From contig NZ_CP034593.1 in NCBI RefSeq assembly GCF_003971195.1, forward strand, positions 1,488,001 to 1,552,000: 64,000 bases of DNA. Direction: 5' to 3'. The position numbers and the translations under genes are program-made. Shown here piece by piece: positions 1 through 20,659 of the stretch (position 1 is its first letter; the number at the start of each line of letters is the position of its first letter). The stretch is from Flaviflexus ciconiae. Lineage in GTDB: Bacteria > Actinomycetota > Actinomycetes > Actinomycetales > Actinomycetaceae. Below the pieces are notes generated by a model that searched no databases, was not told the DNA's origin, and saw nothing but the letters and a program-made list of their open reading frames with translations.

Positions 1-3519
<3,519 letters not shown>

Positions 3520-3797
3520 ACATTGCATCAAGCCAGAAACGACTCTCAAAAAACAAAACAAAAAAATCAACAAAAAATACAAAAAACAATCAAAAAACGA
3601 CACACTATTGAGATTCAAAACAAGCAACCCACAAACGTTCATCATCCGTTAAGACGACCCCCGCCGGAGCAACCTCTCCATCCTACCAACCCCACCAGGA
3701 AAATCAAGCCCAAACCATGTGATCCAAACCATCATCCCCCACCAGAACCCAAAGAACCAGAGGCATTCCCCCGACCAACGCCGGAAGCAACCTCATA

Positions 3798-3827
3798 AAT
3801 CTAGGCCCCCAACCAACCCACCGTCAA
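3798..3827 (-). promoter_or_regulatory. rRNA promoter, left-hand operon
   Basis: On the minus strand there is TTGACG (3822-3827), an 18-base spacer, and TAGATT (3798-3803). About 280 bases of A/T-tract-rich leader follow before 16S, including a TTGTTTTGAATCTC stretch like boxA. The same promoter occurs at the same offset in the second operon. Confidence 0.8.
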
Positions 3828-3838
3828 ATTCCTCGACA

Positions 3839-3865
3839 GTGACCCTCCACACCGATCCAGGTCAC
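3839..3865. promoter_or_regulatory. Dyad GTGAC-N17-GTCAC upstream of rRNA promoter
   Basis: Inverted repeat starting 11 bases upstream of the -35 box. Repeat spacing (17), offset to the -35 box (11), an internal GATC and a TGTTTAC element 42 bases from the dyad start are all kept at the same positions in front of the other operon, although surrounding bases have diverged. The binding factor is unknown. Confidence 0.5.
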
Positions 3866-3887
3866 ACCCCATTAAACCCGTGTTTAC

Positions 3888-5455
3888 CTGCAGAAACGCA
3901 GATTCGCGCTCCCCCACTAAGCTAATTTTCGGCCACAAAACGCTCCGGGCGACAACGCAAGGGCAACTGGTCTCAGTTGTCCTCTGTTAGCTGGGAGCTC
4001 GAGGAAAGTGTCCCACAGCACGCATTGGCATGTCACCGCAAGCCCCGACTTGTCCCGGCATTCATCTTGCAGACGGTCTTCCTTACTGCCGCATGCGATC
4101 CGTCTGGCATAGGCAAACCCATTATTACTCCCTGGGAGACTGTTGCCTTGAGGCTCCGCACGCCGCCCTGACCAAGACACCCGCCCGAAACGTGGGACAG
4201 ATCTCCCCGCAATGACGCAACTTGTTGTTCGCTACAGCTATGCCGGCCGTGCGCTACGACTCTGATCGCACGGTAGCTGGCACTCTCCCGAGCACTGAAG
4301 ATGCGTCTTTGCCATGAGGCGACCGTGGGGACGCGGCAGCTGATGCCCCGTCCATGCGCGACAGGCAAGAAAGTTCTTCGCTGCCACCCTTCAATCGCAA
4401 CCGGGCCAACCCTTCCAGTCGCCGACGGCAGTGCCGGTAACCGTGCTGGGCGAACTCGCAGGCAAGTATGTACTGAGCGTCAACATCCCACCCAGCTCAA
4501 AGAATACGGTGCCCCCCTATGCGGAACCGGATCCAACTTCTAAGGAGTATCGTCACGCCTCGCGGACTGAATGGATCCTGCGGTAGAGCGCTGCGATGAT
4601 CGTGCGTCTAGCTCTAACGCGGCTGTCCCACCGTTAAGCACACGACGTCAGACGATGATCCGGAAGCAAACAGTGACATCTGAAGCTGGAGCTCGGTGAG
4701 GATGATCCAGCACTGACAGATAGCTGTTCCCCTTCTCAGCTACGGCACTGCGCTGAACTGGCAGATCCGACCAGATGCTCGCAGATCACTAGTAGCTCCC
4801 TCCCTTGTGAGCAAACGACGACTGTTCACTGCATCTTGCGCCGATCAAACAGCGAACCGAAGACGCGGTGGACCATACTCCAACAAGAGACGATTTGGCC
4901 TAAGCAGCAGTTCCCCCGATTCCCGGCGACTACAGCCGGCAACAAACCACCATCAACAAGACAGGTAATGCAGCTTATCCGCCACACGAATCCTCCTCAT
5001 CTTGCGATCGACGGATCCTGGAACTTCAGAGGCACGCGCGCAACGGCAATCCTCCAGCCATCCTGAACCGGCGATCATGACGACACACTGCTGGCAACAG
5101 AGCATCACGCGAGTTCGAAGCCCCAACGCCACTCGCTGGGAGGGGGCCGTCACCTCATCAGTAACGCGCACCCGATCCAGAGCTGCACTACATGTCACTG
5201 CTGCACATTCCGGACAGGTGACTTCTTCGCCCACCAGCCCTTCAACCTCTATCCGCCCACAAGTTATTGGCCCCTTGAATATGCGTTCCAACTACACATC
5301 GCTACGGCATGACACGTTCCTCGCAAATGCCGCCCGCTTCCCGACATCCAGCAGTTGCGACAGTCATGTAGACGCAGCATCGAACCAAACGATGGCCTCC
5401 GCGCTGAGACCCCCGCAGGGAGCAAAAATTCCTGGCATACTTCCGGGTACGCGAA
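3888..5455. other. Spacer between the tandem rRNA operons, no convincing gene
   Basis: About 1.6 kb in which every frame is short and none of the translations has a recognisable full-length family. One minus-strand frame (about 5230-5060) has a CxxC, about 46 residues, then another CxxC, loosely like the N-terminal zinc region of an ISL3-type transposase. This is weak, and the rest of such a gene was not found. The stretch looks like decayed sequence. Confidence 0.5.
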
Positions 5456-5483
5456 GAGGGCCCCGCACGAATGCGGGGCCCTC
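5456..5483 (-). terminator. Terminator after 5S rRNA
   Basis: Perfect 12-bp stem (GAGGGCCCCGCA with its complement) and a 4-base loop, 13 bases beyond the 5S 3' end. There is no strong U-tract. Confidence 0.75.
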
Positions 5484-5496
5484 AACCGTAAATATA

Positions 5497-5614
5497 ATGG
5501 CGGCGGTGTCCTACTCTCCCACACCCTCCCGAGTGCAGTACCATCGGCGCTGGTGGGCTTAGCTTCCGGGTTCGGAATGAGACCGGGCGTTTCCCCACCG
5601 CTATAGCCACCGCC
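5497..5614 (-). rRNA. 5S rRNA
   Basis: About 118 bases on the minus strand with the standard 5S blocks (GGCGGTGGCTATAGC at the 5' end, CCGAACCCGGAAGCTAAG in the middle, GGGTGTGGGAGAGTAGG near the 3' end). It closes the right-hand rRNA operon, downstream of 23S across a spacer of about 150 bases. Confidence 0.95.
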
Positions 5615-5767
5615 AAAAACACGGAGTAACAACAGCTTTAAACCATATTTGATTATAGGTTACGTCACCCCACGCGTGTGGGTTGGATGGTAACCGTACA
5701 GTAGACGCGAACACAGCAGTAGTGCTTACTCGTTAAATCTTTTCACCAAGTGTTTTATGGTGTTGTG

Positions 5768-10731
<4,964 letters not shown>

Positions 10732-11012
10732 ACATTGCATCAAGCCAGAAACGACTCTCAAAAAAACAAAACAAAAAAATCAACAAAAAATACAAAAAAA
10801 CAATCAAAAAACGACACACTATTGAGATTCAAAACAAGCAACCCACAAACGTTCATCATCCGTTAAGACGACCCCCGCCGGAGCAACCTCTCCATCCTAC
10901 CAACCCCACCAGGAAAATCAAGCCCAAACCATGTGATCCAAACCATCATCCCCCACCAGAACCCAAAGAACCAGAGGCATTCCCCCCGACCAACGCCGGA
11001 AGCAACCTCATA

Positions 11013-11042
11013 AATCTAGGCCCCCAACCAACCCACCGTCAA
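11013..11042 (-). promoter_or_regulatory. rRNA promoter, right-hand operon
   Basis: TTGACG (11037-11042), 18-base spacer, TAGATT (11013-11018) on the minus strand. The 10732-11012 leader holds A-tracts and a boxA-like stretch but no gene. Confidence 0.8.
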
Positions 11043-11053
11043 ATTATTTTCGG

Positions 11054-11080
11054 GTGACCCTAGTTACTGATCTGAGTCAC
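11054..11080. promoter_or_regulatory. Dyad GTGAC-N17-GTCAC upstream of rRNA promoter
   Basis: Second instance of the dyad described at 3839. It has the same half-site spacing, the same 11-base distance to the -35 box, an internal GATC at the same place and TGTTTAC at 11096-11102. Confidence 0.5.
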
Positions 11081-11110
11081 TCATTATTGAGGCCCTGTTT
11101 ACTCCAGAAC

Positions 11111-11147
11111 GTCAAGAACGGGGCCCCGATGGGACCCCGTTCTTGAC
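11111..11147 (-). terminator. Terminator of the gatCAB operon
   Basis: Inverted repeat of at least 13 bp (GTCAAGAACGGGG with its complement) plus GC-rich inner pairs, 11 bases after the gatB stop. It separates gatB from the rRNA promoter region, which is read in the same direction. Confidence 0.8.
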
Positions 11148-11158
11148 ATTGCTTTTGA

Positions 11159-12649
11159 TTACTCGAAGCGCGACATGATGATCTCGCGGACCTTGCCAGC
11201 ATCGGCCTGGCCGCGCGTCGTCTTCATGACTGCACCGACGAGAGCGCCGGCTGCCTGGACCTTGCCGCCGCGAATCTTTTCAACAACATCCGGGTTTGCT
11301 GCCATCGCATCGTCAACTGCCTTTTCTAGGGCAGAATCGTCGGAAACGATTTCGAGTCCACGCTTGGCAACAACTTCGGTGGGTGTTCCCTCTCCTGCCA
11401 GGGTGCCGTCAAGCGCCTGGCGGGCGAGCTTGTCGTTGAGCTTGCCGGACTGAACGAGTCCGTCGAGCTCGGCAACATCTGCTGGCGTGACGGGTGCCTG
11501 GTCGAGTTCGATTCCCTGCTCGTTGCAGTAGCGGGCGATGACACCGGTCCACCACTTGCGGGCGGCTGCCGGCGTTGCACCTGCCTTGACGGTGGCTTCC
11601 ACAATGTCGAGCGCCTGAGCATTAACGAGGTCGCGTAGCTCGAGATTCGAGATCTCCCATTCCGCCTGAAGACGGCGGCGCTTGACGTTCGGCAGTTCTG
11701 GAAGGGACTGGCGGATATCTTCTACCCATTCCCTCGAGGGGGCGACGGGAACAAGGTCCGGCTCTGGGAAGTAACGGTAGTCGTCAGCATCCGACTTCTC
11801 ACGACCGGAGGACGTGGAGCCATCCTCGTCGTGGAAGTGACGGGTTTCCTGTGTGATAGTGCCGCCGTCGGACAGGACCTTGCCCTGCCTCCTCATCTCG
11901 TACGTCACGGCCTGCTCGATAGCGGTGAAGGAGTTGACGTTCTTCGTTTCGGTACGGGTGCCGAGAGGCGACTCGGGAGTATCGCGAAGCGAGAGGTTGA
12001 TGTCGGCGCGGACGTTACCCCTCTCCATCCTTGCTTCAGACACCTGAAGCGCACGGAAGATATCGCGCAACGTGCGAACGTATGCGGCCGCAACCTCGGG
12101 GGCGCGTCCCCCGGTGTTGGGGATGGGGCGGGTGACGATCTCGACCAAGGGAACGCCAGCACGGTTGTAGTCGACGAGGGAGTACTCGGCTCCCTGGATG
12201 CGACCGGATCCGCCGACGTGGCTGTTCTTGCCAGCGTCTTCTTCCATGTGCGCGCGCTCGATGTCGACGCGAACGACGGTTCCGTCTTCGAGCTCGACGT
12301 CGACCCAGCCGTCGAAGGCGATAGGCTCATCGGACTGGGAGGTCTGATAGTTCTTCGTCAGGTCCGGATAGAAGTAGTTCTTCCGGGCGAAGCGACACAT
12401 CTCCGCAATGGAGCAATTGAGAGCGAGCCCTATTTTGATCGCGTATTCAACGGCCGTGCGGTTGACGACCGGGAGCGATCCCGGCATGCCCAGCGACGTG
12501 GGGGTCACGAGGGTGTTTGGTTCGTCGCCGAATGCGTTCGGCGCACCATCAAACATCTTGGTTTTCGTGCCGAGCTCCACGTGGACCTCAATGCCGAGGA
12601 CCGGGTCGAAGCGCTCGACGACCTCGGAGAATTCAAGAAGTTCAGTCAT
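11159..12649 (-). CDS. gatB: Aspartyl/glutamyl-tRNA amidotransferase subunit B
   Basis: GatB activates mischarged Glu-tRNA(Gln) or Asp-tRNA(Asn) for transamidation by GatA in the cytoplasmic GatCAB complex. The 496-residue product has the usual family length. Family hallmarks are GIEVHVEL near the N-terminus, the [16 protein letters not shown] block near residue 90, [15 protein letters not shown], the DINLS segment and a C-terminal YqeY-like tail domain. A longer in-frame start at 12679 exists, but the ATG at 12649 starts at MTELLEF and shares one base with the gatA stop (TGATG), so it is preferred for coupled translation. It is the last gene of gatC-gatA-gatB. Confidence 0.97.
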   Translation of the reverse strand: MTELLEFSEVVERFDPVLGIEVHVELGTKTKMFDGAPNAFGDEPNTLVTPTSLGMPGSLPVVNRTAVEYAIKIGLALNCSIAEMCRFARKNYFYPDLTKNYQTSQSDEPIAFDGWVDVELEDGTVVRVDIERAHMEEDAGKNSHVGGSGRIQGAEYSLVDYNRAGVPLVEIVTRPIPNTGGRAPEVAAAYVRTLRDIFRALQVSEARMERGNVRADINLSLRDTPESPLGTRTETKNVNSFTAIEQAVTYEMRRQGKVLSDGGTITQETRHFHDEDGSTSSGREKSDADDYRYFPEPDLVPVAPSREWVEDIRQSLPELPNVKRRRLQAEWEISNLELRDLVNAQALDIVEATVKAGATPAAARKWWTGVIARYCNEQGIELDQAPVTPADVAELDGLVQSGKLNDKLARQALDGTLAGEGTPTEVVAKRGLEIVSDDSALEKAVDDAMAANPDVVEKIRGGKVQAAGALVGAVMKTTRGQADAGKVREIIMSRFE

Positions 12650-14148
12650 CAGTTGTTCTCCCACTCCTTCGCGGGGCACGAGCCCGCAATCTCACCGGCG
12701 CTGGCTTCAACGGCAGCGGCAACTTCGTACATCAGATCATCCCGGTAGGCCGGGGCCAGGATCTGGAAGCCAACAGGCATTCCTTCGGAAAGCCCGCACG
12801 GAACAGACAGACCGGGTGTACCCGCAAGGTTCGCGGGGATTGTTGCCAGGTCGTTAAGGTACATCGCCATCGGGTCATCGATCTTCTCGCCGAACTTGAA
12901 CGCCGTGGTCGGCGCGGTCGGGGTCACGAGAACGTCGACCTTCGAGAATGCTTCATCGAGATCCCGCTGGACAAGGGTGCGAACCTTCTGGGCCGCACCG
13001 TAGTAGGCGTCGTAGTTACCGGACGACAGCACGTGTGTGCCGAGAATAATGCGGCGCTTGACCTCAGCACCAAATCCCTGGCCACGGCTTTCTGCCATGA
13101 CGCGCTCGGCGGTGACCGGACCGGTCTCGGGCTCCGCCCGAAGCCCGAACCTCATGCCATCGAAGCGTGCCATGTTGGAGGAGACCTCCGCCGGCATGAT
13201 CAAGTAGTAGGCGGACAGCGCGTACTCGAACGAGGGCAGGGAGACGTTAACGACCTCCGCGCCGGCATCCTCAAGCCGCTTAACAGTCGCTTCAAATTCC
13301 GCCTCAACGCCGGGCTCGAAGCCATCTGCCGAAAGCTGCTCGACGATGCCGATCTTCAGGCCCTTGACCCTGTCCGCGCCCACCTGGGCAACAATGTCTT
13401 CAAAGGCGGGAACCTCGACATCGAGTGACGTCGAGTCAAGTTCGTCGTGCCCCGAGATAACCTCCTGCAGTGCGGCAGCATCGGCAACCGTGCGAGCAAC
13501 GGGCCCAACCTGATCCAGCGATGAAGCCATGGCGATGAGGCCGTAGCGGGAGACGGCCCCGTAGGTGGGCTTCACGCCAACCGTTCCGGTGACGGAACCG
13601 GGCTGACGAATCGAGCCACCGGTGTCCGAACCGAGGGCGAGGGGAACCATGAACGCGGAGACGGCCGCGGCGCTACCGCCACCGGAGCCACCTGGGATCC
13701 TCTCCGTGTCCCACGGGTTCTTCGTGGAGCCGTAGGCGGAGAACTCGGTGGACGAACCCATCGCGAATTCATCCATGTTCGTCTTGCCGACGATCGGCAT
13801 GCCGGCGTTCTTGATCTTCGTAATCACGGTGGCGTCGTAGGGAGGCAGCCAGCCTTCCAGCATCTTTGAACCGCACGTGGTTGGCATGCCGCGGATAACG
13901 AGGTTGTCCTTGATGGCGATGGGAATGCCGGCAAGGCGTCCCAGATTCTCCCCCGCCGCGCGCTTTTCGTCGACCTCGCGGGCCGTTGCGAGAGCACCTT
14001 CTTCGTCGACGTGCAGGAACGCATTAATCGTCGGGTTGTGCGCCTTGATCCGGTCCAGGCTGGCCCTGGTCAGTTCAACAGAGGTGATTTCTCCAGCCGC
14101 CATCATGTCGGCAAGTTGAAGAGCCGTCTTTGTCAGCAGTTCACTCAT
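12649..14148 (-). CDS. gatA: Aspartyl/glutamyl-tRNA amidotransferase subunit A
   Basis: Amidase-signature subunit that hydrolyses glutamine and passes ammonia to GatB. The 499-residue length is normal. The Ser-cisSer-Lys catalytic set is visible: K80 in IAIKDNL, S155 in the GGSGGGS loop, and S179 in [10 protein letters not shown]. The start ATG overlaps the gatC stop by four bases (ATGA), and the stop overlaps the gatB start, so the three genes form one tight operon. It will supply Gln-tRNA (and possibly Asn-tRNA) by the indirect route, as is normal in Actinobacteria. Confidence 0.98.
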   Translation of the reverse strand: MSELLTKTALQLADMMAAGEITSVELTRASLDRIKAHNPTINAFLHVDEEGALATAREVDEKRAAGENLGRLAGIPIAIKDNLVIRGMPTTCGSKMLEGWLPPYDATVITKIKNAGMPIVGKTNMDEFAMGSSTEFSAYGSTKNPWDTERIPGGSGGGSAAAVSAFMVPLALGSDTGGSIRQPGSVTGTVGVKPTYGAVSRYGLIAMASSLDQVGPVARTVADAAALQEVISGHDELDSTSLDVEVPAFEDIVAQVGADRVKGLKIGIVEQLSADGFEPGVEAEFEATVKRLEDAGAEVVNVSLPSFEYALSAYYLIMPAEVSSNMARFDGMRFGLRAEPETGPVTAERVMAESRGQGFGAEVKRRIILGTHVLSSGNYDAYYGAAQKVRTLVQRDLDEAFSKVDVLVTPTAPTTAFKFGEKIDDPMAMYLNDLATIPANLAGTPGLSVPCGLSEGMPVGFQILAPAYRDDLMYEVAAAVEASAGEIAGSCPAKEWENN

Positions 14149-14444
14149 GCTTCCTCCCCCAGGATCTGCGGGACGAGGAACCGTCCGTCTTCGCTTGCCG
14201 GGGCCTGCGCGAGGAATTCCTCGCGGTCGAGGGTTTCGACAACCTCGTCCTCACGCATGACGTTCGTCAGCGGAATCGGGTGCGAGGTGGCGGGAACTTC
14301 GGGGGTTGCAACTTCGGAGACCCGCGCAACGGCATCGGCCACAGCGGCCAGTTCGCCAGCGAAACGCTCGATCTCCTCCTTGGACAGGGCTATGCGTGCG
14401 AGCGACGCCATGCGGGCGACCTCGTCAGTAGAAAAAGAGGACAT
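14145..14444 (-). CDS. gatC: Aspartyl/glutamyl-tRNA amidotransferase subunit C
   Basis: 99-residue small subunit that clamps GatA and GatB together. The N-terminal [22 protein letters not shown] is the classic GatC helix, followed by [15 protein letters not shown] and the C-terminal [10 protein letters not shown]. It is first in gatCAB. The 262 bases between it and the divergent phospholipase D gene hold the promoters of both. No other gene was seen there. Confidence 0.97.
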   Translation of the reverse strand: MSSFSTDEVARMASLARIALSKEEIERFAGELAAVADAVARVSEVATPEVPATSHPIPLTNVMREDEVVETLDREEFLAQAPASEDGRFLVPQILGEEA

Positions 14445-14715
14445 GGGGTCAGTCTAATGCCCACAGCACTCCATCGTGATCCAACGTCCGAGAACGAGGC
14501 GAGCAACACGACCGACCACTTTCCCACCGCGCAGTTTCCCGCGACCATCTTCACGCTTCTTTAACCGGATGCGCGATTCCGTAACCTGACCGGACCCGTC
14601 TAACTTTCCGGCGGGATTCCGCGCAGAACGCTTCGGGGATTCAGTATCGCCCTCTTTTTCGGTCTACGGCCCGCTTGTAGGGACTGCGCCGTCGGCTTTC
14701 CGTACAATGCTTGAC

Positions 14716-15975
14716 ATGAAGAGATTCTCGATGCCGTCGGCCGAGCGCCTGTGGTCTGGCGCGAAGACGGCACTGGCCGTCACAGTGGGGCTTCAAATAA
14801 CAGCTGTCGGCATTGTTACGGCAATCGATGAGCGCAGGAAACGCCGTGAACCTCCCACGGGCGAGTTTCCTCATTTCAAACCGAAGACCTCCGCGGTTAC
14901 AAGCACCGAGGTGACAACCTATACGTTCGGGCACGACCTGTATGACGCGATGCTCGAAGACATTAATAATGCGACGGAGTCCGTCTACTTCGAGACCTAT
15001 ATCTGGAAGGCCGACGACATTGGCAAGCGGTTCCGTGAAGCCATCATCAACGCCGCCAAGCGAGGTGTTTCAACATACGTCATTGTTGACGTGTTCGGGA
15101 ACCTCAATCAGGATCCCCGCTTCCGCCACTTCCCGAAAATAGACCACCTTCACGTGCTCCGCTTCCCGTTCCTGCACCCGGGTCGGTTCCTCGGCCTGAT
15201 CCGCCACTCCGGGCTGGATCACCGCAAGCTCCTGATCGTTGACTCAAAGATCTCCTATATTGGCGGATACAACATCGGTCAGCTCTATGCCGATCACTGG
15301 CGTGATACTCACATCCGGCTCGAGGGCCCGCAGTCATGGGAGCTTGAGAACGCCTTTGTCGACATGTGGAACTCGCACCGTCCTCGGCGGGAGAAGCGCC
15401 TGACCGACAGGGGAACAACGGAGTGGAGCTCCCGACTGAGAGCAGTTCAGAACCTGCCCTCGAGGCTTTCCTACCCGATCCGTTCGATCTATCTGGACGC
15501 ACTCGACCGCGCAGCGTCCCACGCGTGGATCACGATGGGTTACTTCATCCCTGACCGTGACCTTCAGGAAGCCCTGATCGCTGCCGCAGAGCGAGGCGTC
15601 GATGTCCGCGTTCTACTCCCGGAGTATTCAAACCACATTGTTGCTGACTGGGTGGGACGTCCCTCCTATGCGGCACTGCTCGATGCTGGGGTTCGTATCT
15701 TTCTCTTCCAGGGAGCCATGGTTCACTCCAAGACAATGACCGTGGACGGCAAGTGGTCAACGGTTGGTACGGCTAACATCGATGCACTGTCGATGCGCGG
15801 GAACTACGAGATCAACGTGGAGCTATATTCCGATTCCCACGCGAGCCTTATGGAAAAGATCTTCAAACTCGACCTAACAAATACCCGGGAACTCACGACC
15901 AAGGAATGGCAAAGCCGTCCGTTCCTCGCCCGAGTCCTCGAGCGTATCCTCCGTCCGCTCGGCATCATCCTTTAG
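14716..15975 (+). CDS. Phospholipase D family protein, cardiolipin synthase-like
   Basis: 419-residue membrane-anchored enzyme of the PLD superfamily, probably joining phosphatidyl groups to make cardiolipin. One hydrophobic segment spans residues about 15-37. Two HxKxxxxD motifs are intact: H169/K171/D176 (DHRKLLIVD, followed by YIGGYNIG) and H337/K339/D344 (VHSKTMTVD, followed by GTANID). Start choice: an upstream ATG at 14707 exists, but a TACAAT -10 box (14703-14708) covers it and the ATG at 14716 is eight bases further on, so a leaderless start is likely. Exact substrate cannot be told from sequence; other PLD-family transferases remain possible. Confidence 0.85.
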   Translation: MKRFSMPSAERLWSGAKTALAVTVGLQITAVGIVTAIDERRKRREPPTGEFPHFKPKTSAVTSTEVTTYTFGHDLYDAMLEDINNATESVYFETYIWKADDIGKRFREAIINAAKRGVSTYVIVDVFGNLNQDPRFRHFPKIDHLHVLRFPFLHPGRFLGLIRHSGLDHRKLLIVDSKISYIGGYNIGQLYADHWRDTHIRLEGPQSWELENAFVDMWNSHRPRREKRLTDRGTTEWSSRLRAVQNLPSRLSYPIRSIYLDALDRAASHAWITMGYFIPDRDLQEALIAAAERGVDVRVLLPEYSNHIVADWVGRPSYAALLDAGVRIFLFQGAMVHSKTMTVDGKWSTVGTANIDALSMRGNYEINVELYSDSHASLMEKIFKLDLTNTRELTTKEWQSRPFLARVLERILRPLGIIL

Positions 15976-16045
15976 CCAGCTTCAACAGCTGAGAACTCCG
16001 TCTTCCCTGTGGTTCTCGGACCATTCAGTTCTCAAATCTGAACAT

Positions 16046-16082
16046 CTCGACCCTCCTCCCCAACCGAAGCAGGAGGGTCGAG
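16046..16082. terminator. Shared terminator between the PLD gene and ligA
   Basis: Perfect 12-bp stem (CTCGACCCTCCT with its complement) and a 13-base loop in the convergent gap. It probably works in both directions. Confidence 0.7.
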
Positions 16083-16152
16083 GCATTCTGCCGATTCTCG
16101 CGGCAGGTCGGCGACCGGATCGAAGAGAAATTCCATCCAGCCGGTTCTTCAC

Positions 16153-18546
<2,394 letters not shown>

Positions 18547-18659
18547 TTAGCGCGGCCACCTGCCAGGCGCGGGGCAAGAATTGGCGAACGAACCGGCCAA
18601 GGGACGTGTGGACGCGGTCGCACTGTTGTCGTATTCGCTACTCCATTAGGCTGTTTCAC

Positions 18660-19355
18660 ATGTGCGGACGCTATGCAACCTTTACTCGTCTTGATGAGCA
18701 GCCCGGCCTATTTGACCTCGATGTCATCACCGAGGACGTGGCGGCACGCCCGCAGAACTGGAATGTTGCCCCAACAACCGGTGTGCCGATCATTGTTGAA
18801 CGGTACGACGACGGACTATCACGGGAAGCTCACCTGGCACACTGGGGTCTGCTCCCGCCGTGGGCGAAAGATAAGTCGTTCTCCGCGAAGATGATTAATG
18901 CGCGAAGCGAGACGGTTGCGGAGAAGAAGTCGTTCGCACCATCGCTGAAGAAACGTCGTTGCATTGTTCCGGCCGATGGCTATTACGAGTGGAAGAAGGT
19001 GGGGAGCGCAAAGCAGCCCTACTACATCTCGCGTACCGACGGTCAGCCCCTTGCCTTCGCTGGCCTCTACTCGTGGTGGAAGGACGGCGACGCCTGGCTG
19101 TTGTCAACAACAATCATCACGAAGGCCGCCGAACAACTGGCCGATATTCATGAACGCGTCCCGGTCATCCTTGACCAGGAGGACTTTTCAGACTGGCTCG
19201 ATCCTCAGGAGGAAAACCCCGACGCGGCCCTCGAGATCATTTCCCACCCGAACCCCGATCTCAACGCCATTCCCGTCCGCAAGGACGTCGGCAAGGTCGG
19301 TGTGAACAGCCCCGAGAACATCGTCGAGATCCCAGCCGAGGACGTTATCGGCTAG
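18660..19355 (+). CDS. SRAP-domain protein (HMCES/YedK family)
   Basis: 231-residue protein of the family that shields abasic sites in single-stranded DNA by a thiazolidine link to the Cys left after Met removal. The start at 18660 gives MCGRYATF with the catalytic Cys at position 2. This is decisive, because a longer upstream reading would bury it. Other hallmarks are NVAPTTGVPII, the MINARSETV block, and RRCIVPADGYYEW with the active-site Glu. The histidine region is near HERVPVIL. No Shine-Dalgarno is seen; a TAGGCT at 18647-18652 sits eight bases before the ATG, suggesting a leaderless mRNA. It is divergent from ligA. Confidence 0.93.
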   Translation: MCGRYATFTRLDEQPGLFDLDVITEDVAARPQNWNVAPTTGVPIIVERYDDGLSREAHLAHWGLLPPWAKDKSFSAKMINARSETVAEKKSFAPSLKKRRCIVPADGYYEWKKVGSAKQPYYISRTDGQPLAFAGLYSWWKDGDAWLLSTTIITKAAEQLADIHERVPVILDQEDFSDWLDPQEENPDAALEIISHPNPDLNAIPVRKDVGKVGVNSPENIVEIPAEDVIG

Positions 19356-19429
19356 TGCAGAACACGACCTCCGCCCATGACAATAACGTGACCGGTGAAG
19401 GCACCCGTCAAGGCACTCGAATAAAACGA

Positions 19430-19533
19430 GCCCGGGCGCATGGATATAGCCACCATGTGCCCGGGCCCGTGCAATAAAATTGATTCTCTCGACAGCGTCT
19501 GGCACCGAGCCCGACATGTCGGCCCACGGTGCC
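19430..19533. terminator. Two consecutive hairpins after the SRAP gene
   Basis: The first hairpin (19430-19466) has 14-bp arms GCCCGGGCGCATGG / CCATGTGCCCGGGC with one G-U pair. The second (19501-19533) has GGCACCG / CGGTGCC around CCGACATGTCGG. They lie between two convergent genes and probably end transcription from both sides. Confidence 0.5.
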
Positions 19534-19593
19534 GAACCTGCGCAAAGCGCATAGTTCAACGTGCGCTTAGAAAGCCCTTTGTTCAACGCGCGC

Positions 19594-19989
19594 TTAGAAG
19601 CCATCACCGTCGGCAAACTGTCTGCGGCGGACGGCTATGAGGGCGATGCCAACGAGAACCGCGAAGAGAATGATCGCACCGAGGGCAGCAATGTTGAGGA
19701 AGTCGGTTGAGATTACGGCGCCGCCGATGAGGAGAACCTGGAGGGTGATGGCGGGGCCGGTGGCCCAGCGAACGTCTTTCCAGACGGCAATAGCGATGCC
19801 ACCAAGCATGAGGCCGACGATCAGCATGAAGATGCCGAGGGTCGTTTCGCTACCGTCTTCGGTGACAACGGTTTCTCCCGACAAGCCCGAGACCAGCACT
19901 GTTATCGACCAGATGCACAAAACAAGCGCTTCGAGGCCCACCCCAATTGCCGCAATTGTCTCCGTACGCATCGACTTTCCATTGAGCAT
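19594..19989 (-). CDS. Small four-helix membrane protein, function unknown
   Basis: 131 residues with four hydrophobic stretches (around residues 10-33, 48-66, 74-92 and 95-120) and a short charged C-terminus. No catalytic motif is visible. It resembles the many small actinobacterial integral membrane proteins of unknown role. A TACTAT -10 box (19996-20001 on the minus strand) stands exactly seven bases before the ATG, so it is probably a leaderless gene. An imperfect 19-base direct repeat (19554-19572 and 19581-19599) covers its stop codon. Confidence 0.65.
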   Translation of the reverse strand: MLNGKSMRTETIAAIGVGLEALVLCIWSITVLVSGLSGETVVTEDGSETTLGIFMLIVGLMLGGIAIAVWKDVRWATGPAITLQVLLIGGAVISTDFLNIAALGAIILFAVLVGIALIAVRRRQFADGDGF

Positions 19990-20140
19990 GTGCCAATAGT
20001 ACCGTCACGACGCTGTGACTGAATGCACCGGTGTTGAACGTCAAAAAACTCTTTACCGTTCGCGATCCTCATGACAAGGTAATGAACTAGATGTTCATCC
20101 GGTGTTTACAGACGCCGGATCTTTAAGGAGACGATTATCT

Positions 20141-20389
20141 ATGGATTGGCGCCACCGCGCGGCTTGCCTCACCGAGGACCCCGAGCTCTTCTTCCCGATT
20201 GGCAACTCGGGTCCAGCTCTCGCTCAGGTTGAGCAGGCCAAGGCCGTCTGCAACCGGTGCGAGGTGCGCGACACCTGCCTGAAGTGGGCTCTTGAAACCG
20301 GCCAGGATGCTGGTGTCTGGGGTGGCATGTCCGAAGAGGAGCGTCGCTCCCTCAAGCGTCGCAACGCCCGCGCTCGCCGCGCTTCCTAA
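20141..20389 (+). CDS. whiB1: WhiB1-type iron-sulfur transcriptional regulator
   Basis: 82-residue Wbl protein expected to bind a [4Fe-4S] cluster and act with the primary sigma factor. The four cluster cysteines are C9, C37, C40 and C46, the same spacing as mycobacterial WhiB1, followed by the GVWGG turn and a basic tail (RRSLKRRNARARR) for DNA contact. The start at 20141 follows an AAGGAG ribosome site at 20125-20130; a longer in-frame start upstream is rejected on that ground and by homology. It lies close to pdtaS, as in mycobacteria. Confidence 0.95.
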   Translation: MDWRHRAACLTEDPELFFPIGNSGPALAQVEQAKAVCNRCEVRDTCLKWALETGQDAGVWGGMSEEERRSLKRRNARARRAS

Positions 20390-20392
20390 CGC

Positions 20393-20447
20393 AAAGCAAT
20401 AGAGAAGTGGCGACCAGTTCAGCTGGTCGCCACTTCTCTATTGCTTT
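20393..20447 (+). terminator. Strong terminator after whiB1
   Basis: Perfect 25-bp inverted repeat with a 5-base loop (TTCAG), starting three bases after the whiB1 stop. The 3' arm ends TTGCTTT. Confidence 0.9.
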
Positions 20448-20659
20448 GATACCGAGCACTCACCCGCCCACACCAAGCTTGGCTCACAACTCGTACCTAA
20501 ATGGAGCAGCGTCCCCCGCTTGATGGGATCGGAATTCTGCCACCGACGGGGATTAGATTCCTGGACTGCGTTCGAGCGTCACGGGTGTCCGGATCCAAAT
20601 CCAGCCTGTCTCCAAACTGTGCAGGGCCTCGAAGCACTCGCGGACGGCGCCGGGTAGGC

